Shown piece by piece: positions 50,984-58,555 of a stretch of 58,589 nt of DNA. Position numbers and translations under genes: made by a program. The notes beneath the pieces were generated by a model. That model was not told the origin of the DNA and made no database searches. It worked only from the letters and a program-made list of their open reading frames with translations. Origin of the DNA: an uncultured Lachnospiraceae bacterium (lineage in GTDB: Bacteria; Bacillota; Clostridia; Lachnospirales; Lachnospiraceae); contig CAJURQ010000021.1 in the NCBI GenBank assembly GCA_910588955.1, positions 1-58,589 of the forward strand, written 5' to 3'. Every line of letters starts with the position of its first letter. Position 1 is the first letter of the stretch.

Positions 50984-52882
50984 ATGCCGGGACCACATGG
51001 AAGAATGCAGGGCGGGAAGAGAATAGAGAATCCGGGGAAGGTGTTTAAGCGCCTGATGCGGTATGTGGCAAAGGGGTACAGGGCTCATTTGGTGATCGTG
51101 GCGGTGCTGATTTTTGTGAGCGTGCTTGCAAACGTGCAGGGCACTATGTTTATCCAGAGCCTGATCGACGATTATATCACGCCCATGCTGACGCAGGACG
51201 TGCCGGACTTTTCACCTTTGGCGGGAGCGATCGCGAGGGTGGCGTGCCTTTACCTGATCGGTGTGCTGGCGTCCTACGCGTGGAACCGCATTATGATCAA
51301 TGTGACGCAGGGAACGCTGCGCAACGTGCGGGACGATCTGTTTTCCCATATGGAGACGCTTCCGATCAAATATTTTGATACGCACTCCCATGGTGATATT
51401 ATGTCAACCTACACGAATGACACAGAAACATTGCGGCAGATGATCAGCCAAAGTATGCCTCAAGTATTTAACAGTGCGATTACTATTGTCAGCGTACTGA
51501 TAAGTATGATAATATTAAGTATACCGCTGACACTCTTGACGCTTGTCATGGTTGCGCTCATGCTGATGGTCACGAGAAGGGTTGCCGGCTTAAGCGGACG
51601 CTATTTCTTGGAGCAGCAGACGAATCTCGGCAAGGTCAACGGCTTTATCGAGGAGATGATGAACGGTCAGAAGGTAGTGAAGGTGTTCAACCACGAGGAA
51701 AAGAACATCGAGGACTTCCGCGAGCTGAACGACGCGCTGTTCGAGAGCGCGGACAGGGCGAACTATCTGGTCAACGTGGTGGGTCCTGTGAACCAGCAGC
51801 TCGGAAATGTGAGCTATGTGGTGTGCGCCATTGTGGGCGGCGCGCTTGCGCTCTCCGGGGCGACGGGCTTGACCCTCGGGAAGCTGGCGAGTTTTCTGAC
51901 TTTTAACAGAAGCTTCAACATGCCGATTAACCAAGTGAGTCAACAGTTTAATTCGATTGTCATGGCGATGGCGGGCGCGGAGCGTATCTTTAGGATGCTG
52001 GACGAGACGCCGGAGGTGGATGACGGTTATGTCACGTTAGTTAATGTGCGGGAGGAGAACGGCAGGTTTACAGAAACGCCGGAGCGGACCGGACGCTGGG
52101 CGTGGCGGCATGAGCATCAGGCGGATCACTCCGTAGATTATGTGGAACTCATGGGAGATGTGGTTTTCGACGGCGTGGATTTTGGGTATAATGATGATAA
52201 GATGGTGCTCCATGATGTGAAGCTTTTTGCCGAGCCGGGGCAGAAGATCGCTTTCGTCGGATCGACAGGTGCAGGCAAGACGACCATAACCAACCTGATC
52301 AATCGTTTCTATGACATTCAGGACGGAAAGATCCGCTACGATGGCATCAATGTCAATAAGATTAAGAAGGATGACCTGCGCCGCTCGCTGGGTATTGTGC
52401 TACAGGACACCCACCTCTTTACCGGGACGGTGATGGAGAATATCCGTTACGGGAAGCTTGACGCCACCGACGAGGAAGTGCGCGCGGCAGCGAAACTGGC
52501 GAACGCGGACAGCTTTATCAGACGTCTGCCGGAAGGGTATGACACCGTGCTGTCCGGGGACGGATCCAACTTAAGTCAGGGACAGAGACAGCTTCTGGCG
52601 ATTGCGAGAGCGGCTGTGGCTGATCCGCCGGTATTGATTCTGGATGAGGCGACCAGCTCCATTGACACTCGTACCGAGCGTATTGTGCAGGATGGAATGG
52701 ATAAGCTGATGAAGGGCAGAACGACCTTTGTGATCGCCCACAGACTGTCCACGGTCAAGAACTCCGACTGCATTATGGTGCTCGAACAGGGACGCATCAT
52801 TGAGAGGGGTACCCACAACCAGTTGATTGAGAAGCGCGGAAAATACTACCAGTTGTATACTGGCAATGCAATTACTGCATAA
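50984..52882 (+). CDS. ABC exporter half-transporter with canonical ATP site
   Basis: 632 residues. An N-terminal extension of about 20 residues, then the ABC transmembrane domain and an ATPase domain with full motifs: Walker A VGSTGAGKTTITNLINRFYD, signature LSQGQRQLLAIARAAV, Walker B LILDEATSSIDTRTE with catalytic Glu, H-loop FVIAHRLSTV. An acidic inserted loop (about 350-400) precedes the ATPase domain. ATG at 50984 with GGAAGAGAGGTAAC upstream. Together with the preceding gene it forms a heterodimer with one working and one degenerate site. Confidence 0.92.
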   Translation: MPGPHGRMQGGKRIENPGKVFKRLMRYVAKGYRAHLVIVAVLIFVSVLANVQGTMFIQSLIDDYITPMLTQDVPDFSPLAGAIARVACLYLIGVLASYAWNRIMINVTQGTLRNVRDDLFSHMETLPIKYFDTHSHGDIMSTYTNDTETLRQMISQSMPQVFNSAITIVSVLISMIILSIPLTLLTLVMVALMLMVTRRVAGLSGRYFLEQQTNLGKVNGFIEEMMNGQKVVKVFNHEEKNIEDFRELNDALFESADRANYLVNVVGPVNQQLGNVSYVVCAIVGGALALSGATGLTLGKLASFLTFNRSFNMPINQVSQQFNSIVMAMAGAERIFRMLDETPEVDDGYVTLVNVREENGRFTETPERTGRWAWRHEHQADHSVDYVELMGDVVFDGVDFGYNDDKMVLHDVKLFAEPGQKIAFVGSTGAGKTTITNLINRFYDIQDGKIRYDGINVNKIKKDDLRRSLGIVLQDTHLFTGTVMENIRYGKLDATDEEVRAAAKLANADSFIRRLPEGYDTVLSGDGSNLSQGQRQLLAIARAAVADPPVLILDEATSSIDTRTERIVQDGMDKLMKGRTTFVIAHRLSTVKNSDCIMVLEQGRIIERGTHNQLIEKRGKYYQLYTGNAITA

Positions 52883-52910
52883 TCAATTTAACTTAATTTG
52901 TAGTATAAAG

Positions 52911-52939
52911 TTGACATATGGAACAAAAAATTATATATT
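52911..52939 (+). promoter_or_regulatory. Sigma-A promoter of the blaI-blaR1 pair
   Basis: TTGACA (52911-52916), 17 bases, TATATT (52934-52939). The leader to the ATG at 52995 is about 48 bases. Confidence 0.82.
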
Positions 52940-52945
52940 AAGATT

Positions 52946-52962
52946 GACTACACGGATTAGTC
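52946..52962. promoter_or_regulatory. Operator-like inverted repeat at the blaI start point
   Basis: GACTA-N7-TAGTC, perfect arms, at the predicted +1. BlaI/MecI repressors bind dyads with TACA/TGTA-like halves and regulate their own promoter; the left arm with flank reads GACTACA, which fits loosely. Confidence 0.5.
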
Positions 52963-52994
52963 CGGCGGTCGGAAAGATATGAGATGAAAATCGT

Positions 52995-53357
52995 ATGAAA
53001 AAAATTTATGACATGTCCGCATCAGAATTGGAGGTTATGGAGAAGCTCTGGGATTATGAGGAGGGGATTAAGCAGTCTGAACTGCTTGCATTGTTTGAAG
53101 CGGACGGAAAAGAATGGAAAAGGCAGACACTCAATACCTTTCTGACCCGGTTAGAGAACAAGGGACTGGTGAAACGGGAAAACAGAATAGCGAAACCGGT
53201 GCATAGTCGGGAAGAGTATAGCAACATGCAGATGAAGACAGTGATCGATCATGTGTACGGGGGAAAACTGAGCAGCTTCGTGGCGGCATTCTCTAAGAGA
53301 AATAAGATTGAGGAGAGCGATGCCAAAGCGTTGATTGACTTGTTGGAAAACAAATAA
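52995..53357 (+). CDS. blaI: BlaI/MecI-family transcriptional repressor
   Basis: 120 residues, standard length. N-terminal winged helix-turn-helix (ASELEVMEKLWDYEEGIKQS, then KEWKRQTLNTFLTRLENKGL, VKRENRIAKPVHSREEY) and a C-terminal dimerisation part (NKIEESDAKALIDLLENK). Cleaved by the BlaR1 protease to release its operator in the classical system. 12 bases before the BlaR1-like gene. No beta-lactamase or penicillin-binding protein gene is adjacent, so the target genes may be elsewhere or limited to the pair itself. Confidence 0.9.
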   Translation: MKKIYDMSASELEVMEKLWDYEEGIKQSELLALFEADGKEWKRQTLNTFLTRLENKGLVKRENRIAKPVHSREEYSNMQMKTVIDHVYGGKLSSFVAAFSKRNKIEESDAKALIDLLENK

Positions 53358-53368
53358 GGGAAAGAGAC

Positions 53369-54727
53369 ATGGAAAATCTGCTGGTTATGTCTATTTCCGG
53401 CGCCACGATTACAGTTGTTTATCTGTTGCTGCGGTGCTTTTTGAAGCATAAAATCTGTGCAAGGTTTTTCGATCTGCTCGCCAGAGCGGCGATTCTGTAT
53501 TATCTTGTTCCATTACCATATTTGAAGAAGTTTTATTTGGCGGTACTTCGGCTTTTACTGCCGGACAGCCCTGTGCTGATTTCAAAGATATCGCTGTCGC
53601 GGAGAAATCATATAGTTTACGCCGAGGATGCATTGCATGTGAATGTCTATGCCGGTGCGCAGACGATGATAGCCGTTATATGGGTATCGATAATCTGTGT
53701 TTTGCTGACAGGCTGGCTGATTACGTATGTGCGGCTGGCTCGTATCGCGGCAAGATATGCCGACATGGTAATGACGCCGGAATGCAGAGCTTTTCTTGAA
53801 AACCTGAAGAGAGAATATGGAATCAGGCGGCGCGTATTTCTGTATGAGGCAATGGCGGGTGAGAATACCATCACTTTCGGGTTCTTCAAACCGGTGATCA
53901 TCTGCAGCGAAGCGACGACAAGTCCGGGAGCGGAGCTGCTTGTGCGGCATGAACTGGTACATATCAAGCGTATGGATACGCTGTGGAAGATGATCATGGA
54001 ACTGGCGAGGATGATACACTGTTACAATCCGTTTGTGTGGATACTGCACAGAAGTTTTGAACAGGTTTGCGAACATTCCTGCGATAAGATTGCGACGCAG
54101 AATGCTACGGAAGAGGAGGTGGAGCTTTATCGGCGTCTGATGCTTGAGGAGGCGCTGGGAGATAAAATAGAAATCGTTTCCTTACGGTGGAAATCCGGTT
54201 TTGGAAACAATGCACAAAAGATAAGGGAAAGGATGGAAAATCTGATGAGTAAGAAAAAGTGGAACCGCACTGCGGCAATTGCGTTGGTGGCAGCATTGAC
54301 ATTTGCAAATTCGATGACGGTGTTTGCGTATAGAGATTCGTTTGAGAGAGAAGTAGCAGAAAATGTTTCAGAAGAGCAAATAGAAAGAACCATGCAAAGT
54401 GATACATTCTTGTTTACTTCAGAGGAAACTGGCAGGGATGCGTTACAGGAGTTTGAAGAGTCAGAAACACAGGAAATAATTCAGAAGATTATGTATGATA
54501 GGCAGTTTATGGATGAGGAAGGCAATATCTATCCGATTCTAGAGGATAATGGGATTGAACCACACTGTAATCATACTTTTGTCTCGGGCACAGCGGTAGA
54601 TCACATTAAAAATTCAAGCGGCGGCTGTGAAGTGATAGAATTTTACGCACAGAGATGTAGTAAATGTGGTTATGTGATACAGGGTGAAACTATTAGGACA
54701 CTTACATATGTAAAATGCCCGCATTAA
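53369..54727 (+). CDS. BlaR1/M56-family sensor protease with an unusual outer domain
   Basis: 452 residues. Several N-terminal membrane helices, then the M56 zinc protease core with HELVH (194-198) and the downstream CEHSCDKIA; a last helix at about 297-320. The outer domain (about 320-452) is not the penicillin-binding domain of BlaR1. It is acidic, then ends in a Cys/His-rich segment (HCNHTF, GGCEV, QRCSKCGYVIQGE, CPH) that looks like a small zinc-ribbon. It would cleave BlaI on sensing an outside signal. The signal is unknown. Confidence 0.85.
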   Translation: MENLLVMSISGATITVVYLLLRCFLKHKICARFFDLLARAAILYYLVPLPYLKKFYLAVLRLLLPDSPVLISKISLSRRNHIVYAEDALHVNVYAGAQTMIAVIWVSIICVLLTGWLITYVRLARIAARYADMVMTPECRAFLENLKREYGIRRRVFLYEAMAGENTITFGFFKPVIICSEATTSPGAELLVRHELVHIKRMDTLWKMIMELARMIHCYNPFVWILHRSFEQVCEHSCDKIATQNATEEEVELYRRLMLEEALGDKIEIVSLRWKSGFGNNAQKIRERMENLMSKKKWNRTAAIALVAALTFANSMTVFAYRDSFEREVAENVSEEQIERTMQSDTFLFTSEETGRDALQEFEESETQEIIQKIMYDRQFMDEEGNIYPILEDNGIEPHCNHTFVSGTAVDHIKNSSGGCEVIEFYAQRCSKCGYVIQGETIRTLTYVKCPH

Positions 54728-54892
54728 TAGACAATTCGGGCACACTAATTCACAAACCGGCGCTTCCAAACATTCCGGGAGCATCGGACATGAAAACGGT
54801 AATGCCGCAGTTAAGAAAGCGGACTTTAAGGTCATGGGTTTTCTTCTGCGTTCATTATAGCACTGAGGTTCAGTGTAAAAGGGGATAGGATA
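54728..54892. other. Intergenic stretch without a convincing gene
   Basis: Between the BlaR1-like gene and the hairpin at 54893. It holds a GCACTGA/TCAGTG hairpin (about 54860-54877) and, read on the minus strand, an extended -10 (TGCTATAAT). A 97-codon minus-strand frame (54614-54907) crosses the 3' end of the BlaR1 gene and lacks a credible ribosome site, so it is not annotated as a gene. Confidence 0.4.
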
Positions 54893-54918
54893 CGGGCGGC
54901 TATGCATTTAGCCGCCCG
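54893..54918. terminator. Strong hairpin downstream of the BlaR1-like gene
   Basis: CGGGCGGCTA (54893-54902) and TAGCCGCCCG (54909-54918) pair perfectly around a six-base loop. The following TGTGTTTTG is only a weak T-run, so termination is likely but not certain. Confidence 0.55.
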
Positions 54919-54967
54919 ACCTGTGTTTTGGGGAGGAAATGAGCGGTGTAGTGACTGATTTGTGTAG

Positions 54968-54996
54968 TTGTTAAATCTTTTTTTGTGTAATATAAT
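54968..54996 (+). promoter_or_regulatory. Promoter of the toxin-partner pair
   Basis: TTGTTA (54968-54973), 17 bases, TATAAT (54991-54996). The start near 55003 leaves about 16 bases before the ATG at 55019, which rules out the longer upstream reading frame. Confidence 0.7.
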
Positions 54997-55018
54997 AAGG
55001 GAAAGGCAGCGGGTGAAT

Positions 55019-55426
55019 ATGGAACAAAAAATAAAAATTCCTATCAGTATTTTAGGGGCAGGATCGGTGGTGTATATTGATTATCCGTATGAAGATAGAG
55101 AGGGATATAAAAGAAGACCTGCGGTTGTGCTGTCATATGAAAATGGAAAAACGAAGGTTGTTTTGTTAAAGATAAGCAGTGTGAAAAAGTATGAGGATTC
55201 CCGAAAATATCCATATGCGTATAAAATTAAAGATTTGCAGCAAAGTGGGTTGCCAAAGACATCATATGTTTTAACGGACAAGGAATTACTGGTACCGGAT
55301 CATACACAGTGCGAAGGGACAGGAAGACTGTCGCTCAGTGATTTAAAGGCAGTGAATGTATTGCATAACTTAGCGGTATTAGCAAATAGGCAGACAATAC
55401 AGGATTATGAGGAGGAAAAGTTATGA
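55019..55426 (+). CDS. PemK/MazF-like toxin
   Basis: 135 residues. PemK/MazF-type SH3-like fold: GSVVYIDYPYEDREGYKRRP followed by AVVLSYENGKTKVVLLKISS is the typical start, with the Arg-Pro and the strand-2 residues. MazF toxins cut RNA at short motifs. The length exceeds classic MazF (about 110) by a C-terminal helix (DLKAVNVLHNLAVLANRQT). ATG at 55019 has only a weak ribosome site, expected for a toxin. It overlaps the following small gene by four bases. AT-rich compared with nifS downstream. Could be a stand-alone PemK-like protein without toxin role. Confidence 0.8.
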   Translation: MEQKIKIPISILGAGSVVYIDYPYEDREGYKRRPAVVLSYENGKTKVVLLKISSVKKYEDSRKYPYAYKIKDLQQSGLPKTSYVLTDKELLVPDHTQCEGTGRLSLSDLKAVNVLHNLAVLANRQTIQDYEEEKL

Positions 55427-55647
55427 TTGCGATTCCTAAAACTATTTCTATGGAATTTGTTAGAGGTTTAACGCCGACAGATGTAAGAGAAATTCTTGAA
55501 AATGCGTCTGATGCAATTATTGATCAAGTTATTGCATTTTTACCTGTGCCGACACAACAAGATTATGTAGAAGCACATCAGTTTTTGAATGATGGAATTT
55601 ATGATGCTAACGGAAATATTATTGGGGAAAAGAATCCGGAAGATTGA
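55423..55647 (+). CDS. Small protein coupled to the MazF-like gene, possible antitoxin
   Basis: 74 residues, acidic C-terminus; family not recognised. Sequence parts: ISMEFVRGLTPTDVREILEN (helical), AIIDQVIAFLPVPTQQDYVE, then a loop with a GIYDANGNIIGEKNPED end. It overlaps the toxin stop by four bases (ATGA) behind a strong GGAGGAAAAG site. Position fits an antitoxin, but the usual order is antitoxin first, and no DNA-binding motif (ribbon-helix-helix or AbrB) is obvious. It may neutralise the toxin by direct binding; this is inference. Confidence 0.7.
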   Translation: MIAIPKTISMEFVRGLTPTDVREILENASDAIIDQVIAFLPVPTQQDYVEAHQFLNDGIYDANGNIIGEKNPED

Positions 55648-55685
55648 TTGTGATTGTAGAAATATTTTTATGCGGAATTAGAAAT

Positions 55686-55709
55686 AGGCTTGCAGTTTTC
55701 TGCAAGCCT
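55686..55709. terminator. Hairpin after the toxin-partner pair
   Basis: AGGCTTGCAG (55686-55695) and CTGCAAGCCT (55700-55709) pair perfectly around TTTT. No T-run follows on the plus strand, so it may be a weak terminator. The -35 of the nifS promoter lies within its left arm. Confidence 0.55.
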
Positions 55710-55717
55710 GCTATAAT
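55690..55717 (+). promoter_or_regulatory. Promoter candidate of nifS-nifU
   Basis: TTGCAG (55690-55695), 16 bases, TATAAT (55712-55717). The ATG is at 55772. An Rrf2-type regulatory site could lie in the AT-rich leader (about 55730-55760) but was not identified. Confidence 0.55.
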
Positions 55718-55771
55718 ATCCAATAGAATAGTAAACCGATAGGAATTATATATAAATGGAGACGAAAAGAT

Positions 55772-56977
55772 ATGGGTGAAAGAATTTATTTAGACAACGC
55801 GGCAACAACAAAGGTATCCGAGGAGGTATTGCAGGAGATGCTGCCTTATTTCCGGGAAACCTACGCCAACCCATCCGCCATCTACAGTTTTGCGGGGGAG
55901 GCGAAAAAGGCAGTGGGAATTGCCAGAGAACGGGCGGCGGCGCTCGTCGGCGCGAAGCCGAATGAGATTTACTTTACGGCGGGCGGCAGTGAGTCCGACA
56001 ACTGGGCGATCCGTTCTGTGGCGGAAGGGCTTTCGGACAGGGGGAGGCACATCATCACGACCAAAATCGAGCATCACGCCGTACTGCACACCTGCAAGTA
56101 TCTGGAAAAGAACGGATACGAGGTAACCTATCTGGATGTGGACGGGGAGGGGAAGGTTTCGCCGGAGGCGCTGGAAAAGGCGATTCGTCCGGACACCATA
56201 CTGATTTCCGTGATGGCGGCGAACAATGAGATCGGAACCATCCAGCCGATTGCGAAGATCGGGGAGATGGCACGTGAGCGGGGAATCCTTTTTCACACGG
56301 ATGCGGTGCAGGCGTACGGTCACATCCCCCTTCACGTGGAGGAGATGCACGTTGACCTGCTGTCCGCCAGCGGGCACAAACTGTACGGTCCGAAAGGCGC
56401 GGGGATTCTCTATATTCGGGAAAATGTGAGACTTCTCCCGCTGATTCACGGCGGCGCACAGGAGAGAGGACGGCGCGCGGGCACGCTGAATGTGCCGGGC
56501 ATCGTCGGTTTCGGGAAGGCGGCAGCTCTGGCGGGGGAAACCATGCGGGAGAGGGCGGAAAAGGAGACGGCTCTGCGGGATTATCTGATCGACAGGGTGC
56601 TCGCGGAGATTCCGTACACGAGACTGAACGGGCACAGGCAGGACAGGCTGTCTAACAACGCCCATTTCTGCTTCCGGTTCATAGAAGGGGAATCCCTGCT
56701 GATTTTGTTAGACCAGCAGGGAATCTGCGGTTCCAGTGGCTCGGCATGTACTTCGGGCGCGCTGGACCCGTCCCATGTGCTTCTCGCCATCGGACTGCCC
56801 CATGAGATTGCTCACGGGTCGCTCAGGCTGACACTCTCGGCGGAGAACACGAGAGAGGAGTTGAACAGAACCGTGGAGGCGCTTAAAGAGATTGTGGGGA
56901 GACTGCGGGACATGTCACCTTTGTATGAGGACGCGGTGAAGGGAGGAGAGATTGAAAAATGTACAGCGAAAAAGTGA
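55772..56977 (+). CDS. nifS: Cysteine desulfurase (NifS/IscS type)
   Basis: 401 residues. PLP enzyme that takes sulfur from cysteine as persulfide for Fe-S cluster assembly. Present: YLDNAATTKVSEEVLQEMLP start, AGGSESDNWAIRSVA, HHAVLHTCKYLEKNGYEVTY, PLP-lysine 203 in SASGHKLYGPKGAGILY and the persulfide Cys326 in CGSSGSACTSGALDPSH. Normal length. It overlaps the NifU gene by 19 bases, so the two are co-translated. Serves general Fe-S assembly here; AddB, which needs a 4Fe-4S cluster, is one possible client. Confidence 0.94.
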   Translation: MGERIYLDNAATTKVSEEVLQEMLPYFRETYANPSAIYSFAGEAKKAVGIARERAAALVGAKPNEIYFTAGGSESDNWAIRSVAEGLSDRGRHIITTKIEHHAVLHTCKYLEKNGYEVTYLDVDGEGKVSPEALEKAIRPDTILISVMAANNEIGTIQPIAKIGEMARERGILFHTDAVQAYGHIPLHVEEMHVDLLSASGHKLYGPKGAGILYIRENVRLLPLIHGGAQERGRRAGTLNVPGIVGFGKAAALAGETMRERAEKETALRDYLIDRVLAEIPYTRLNGHRQDRLSNNAHFCFRFIEGESLLILLDQQGICGSSGSACTSGALDPSHVLLAIGLPHEIAHGSLRLTLSAENTREELNRTVEALKEIVGRLRDMSPLYEDAVKGGEIEKCTAKK

Positions 56978-57393
56978 TGGATCATTTTAGTAATCCCCGC
57001 AATATGGGGGAGATTGAGAACCCCAGCGGCGTCGGTACGGTCGGCAACGCTAAATGCGGCGATATTATGCGCATGTATCTGGATGTGGATGAGGCGGGCG
57101 TCATACGGGATGTGAAGTTTAAGACATTTGGCTGCGGCGCTGCGGTGGCGACTAGCAGTATGGCGACCGAACTGGTGAAAGGCAGGACGGTGGAAGAAGC
57201 GTTGCAGGTGACAAACAAGGCTGTGATGGAGGCGCTGGACGGTCTTCCGCCGGTGAAGGTGCACTGCTCCCTTCTGGCGGAAGAGGCGATCCACGCGGCA
57301 CTCTGGGACTACGCGAAGAGGCAGGGGATTGTGATCGAGGGGTTGAAGGAGCCGGTGGCGGATATTAGCGAGTCGCCTCCCGCACGGTTGTGA
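56959..57393 (+). CDS. nifU: NifU/IscU-type Fe-S cluster scaffold
   Basis: 144 residues, the N-terminal scaffold domain only. The three cluster ligands are conserved: Cys33 in NAKCGDIMRMYLD (with Asp35), Cys59 in FKTFGCGAAVATSSM and Cys103 in VKVHCSLLAEEAIHAAL. It builds a 2Fe-2S cluster with sulfur from the NifS neighbour. Starts within the end of nifS. The last nine codons overlap the 3' end of the convergent anti-sigma-like gene on the opposite strand by 29 bases. Confidence 0.93.
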   Translation: MYSEKVMDHFSNPRNMGEIENPSGVGTVGNAKCGDIMRMYLDVDEAGVIRDVKFKTFGCGAAVATSSMATELVKGRTVEEALQVTNKAVMEALDGLPPVKVHCSLLAEEAIHAALWDYAKRQGIVIEGLKEPVADISESPPARL

Positions 57394-57982
57394 CCTTCCG
57401 CACGCCGGGCAGTCCGCTGATCCGGTCGCGCACAGCCTGCGTGTCGGCGTTCATGCGGACGCTCACCCGGTAGTTGAAGGAGTCCTTCAGCGGGTTTTCA
57501 CCAATGCCTTCGGTCAGTTCCGTCATCTCCTCGCCGTTCTCGTCGGTGAAGTAGGCGGCTTTAAATTCTTCCCAAGCCTCGTCGCCGTCGACATACTGCA
57601 GGGCGATGGACTGGCAGTCAGAAATCTCACATATCCCGGCAATTTCCTGACCAATACGGTCAATGTCTTCCTGAGATAAATCCGCCTCCATAAAGACCGC
57701 AAGCTGCTTTTCCTGATAGACAGTGTAGGCGAGCGAGGTAGACCCAACCGCCAAGATACAGAACAGCGCGGCAGCCGCCGCATAAACACCGCGATACCGA
57801 CCGAAACAGACGCGCTTGCCAGAATAGCTGATTTGGCTGCGGGTGGAGCGAGCGCGCGGTGAGAAGCGGCGGCAGCCCTCGTGGTGCCTCCCGTGAGCCG
57901 TAACCGTTTTCTGCAGGGCGTCCGCCAGTTCAGCGGGCATGGTGAGCGATTCCTTTATCTGCATCATATCTTTTTTATTCAT
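57365..57982 (-). CDS. Single-pass membrane protein with FtsX-like outer domain, candidate anti-sigma factor
   Basis: 205 residues: a basic cytoplasmic part (1-64), one membrane helix at about 65-88 (YRGVYAAAAALFCILAVGST), and an outer domain (about 91-205). The outer domain matches the FtsX extracellular domain pattern: VFMEADLSQEDIDRIGQEIA, DGDEAWEEFKAAYF, GENPLKDSFNYRVSV, VRDRISGLPGVRKVT. The four-helix ABC permease body of true FtsX is absent. It lies 55 bases after an ECF sigma gene on the same strand, the usual place for an anti-sigma factor. No complete HxxxCxxC zinc motif is seen. RBS AAGGAGG seven bases before the ATG. Confidence 0.82.
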   Translation of the reverse strand: MNKKDMMQIKESLTMPAELADALQKTVTAHGRHHEGCRRFSPRARSTRSQISYSGKRVCFGRYRGVYAAAAALFCILAVGSTSLAYTVYQEKQLAVFMEADLSQEDIDRIGQEIAGICEISDCQSIALQYVDGDEAWEEFKAAYFTDENGEEMTELTEGIGENPLKDSFNYRVSVRMNADTQAVRDRISGLPGVRKVTTVREATR

Positions 57983-58037
57983 AACATAACCTCCTTGTAG
58001 TTATATTTTGTTTTTACTTGCGAAACTCATCTCAGTG

Positions 58038-58505
58038 TCACCCCTCCATCTCCATCCGCAGAGCCTCCCTCGCCCTCTGTAGCCGTTTCTTGACGGCGCT
58101 CTCGGACAGCCCGAGGATCTCCCCGATCTCCTTTACCGAATACCCCTCAAAATAGTGCAGAATGAGCACGGTCTTCCATTTGGCGGGCAGGGCGTACAGC
58201 TCCTGCAAGTGCGTATTTTCCTGCGCCGGAAGACATTCTCGGATCGATTCTAAATCCAGACAGGAATGCCGCCTGCGAAAACGAAGATAATCTTTACAAC
58301 AGTTTGAGACAACCCGCAGGAGCCACGCTTTTTCATGGTCCGAGGAGACGAACGCGGGCGCTTTTTCCAGATAGCGAAGCAGTGTCTCCTGCAAGGCGTC
58401 CTGTACATCATGGGGATTCCCCAGAAGCAGGTAGGCGGTGCGGTAGAGCATGTCGCCGTAAACTTGCAGGATGCGGTCGACTTCGGGTTCCCTTTTTTCA
58501 AGCAA
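58038..58505 (-). CDS. ECF RNA polymerase sigma factor
   Basis: 155 residues, normal for the ECF group. Region 2: YGDMLYRTAYLLLGNPHDVQ, DALQETLLRYLEK, then WLLRVVSNCCKDYLRFRRR. Region 4: LPAKWKTVLILHYFEGYSVK and EIGEILGLSESAVKKRLQRA. It would direct RNA polymerase to stress or envelope genes. TTG start at 58505 is supported by AAAGGAGG eight bases upstream; no ATG in range has one. It precedes the FtsX-like membrane protein, its probable regulator. A perfect hairpin GGCGTTT/AAACGCC lies 34 bases upstream (58539-58555). Confidence 0.9.
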   Translation of the reverse strand: MLEKREPEVDRILQVYGDMLYRTAYLLLGNPHDVQDALQETLLRYLEKAPAFVSSDHEKAWLLRVVSNCCKDYLRFRRRHSCLDLESIRECLPAQENTHLQELYALPAKWKTVLILHYFEGYSVKEIGEILGLSESAVKKRLQRAREALRMEMEG

Positions 58506-58538
58506 TACAAATGCCTCCTTTCCTCATGTTTTATAATA

Positions 58539-58555
58539 GGCGTTTGCGAAACGCC
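58539..58555. repeat. Perfect inverted repeat upstream of the ECF sigma gene
   Basis: GGCGTTT-GCG-AAACGCC. On the minus strand it precedes a TATTAT sequence by a few bases, so it could be an operator or part of an autoregulated promoter. No standard sigma-A -35 is visible 17 bases before that -10. Confidence 0.4.

Noticed and set aside
54614..54907. 97-codon minus-strand frame overlapping the end of the BlaR1-like gene
   Set aside because: Crosses a supported gene end and lacks a ribosome site at its start. An extended -10 (TGCTATAAT) on this strand kept it under consideration, but a short internal ATG reading is not convincing.
55736..55743. ACCGATAG before nifS as a sigma-28 -10 element
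   Set aside because: No TAAA at 15 bases upstream; a sigma-A-type TTGCAG-N16-TATAAT is a better candidate.
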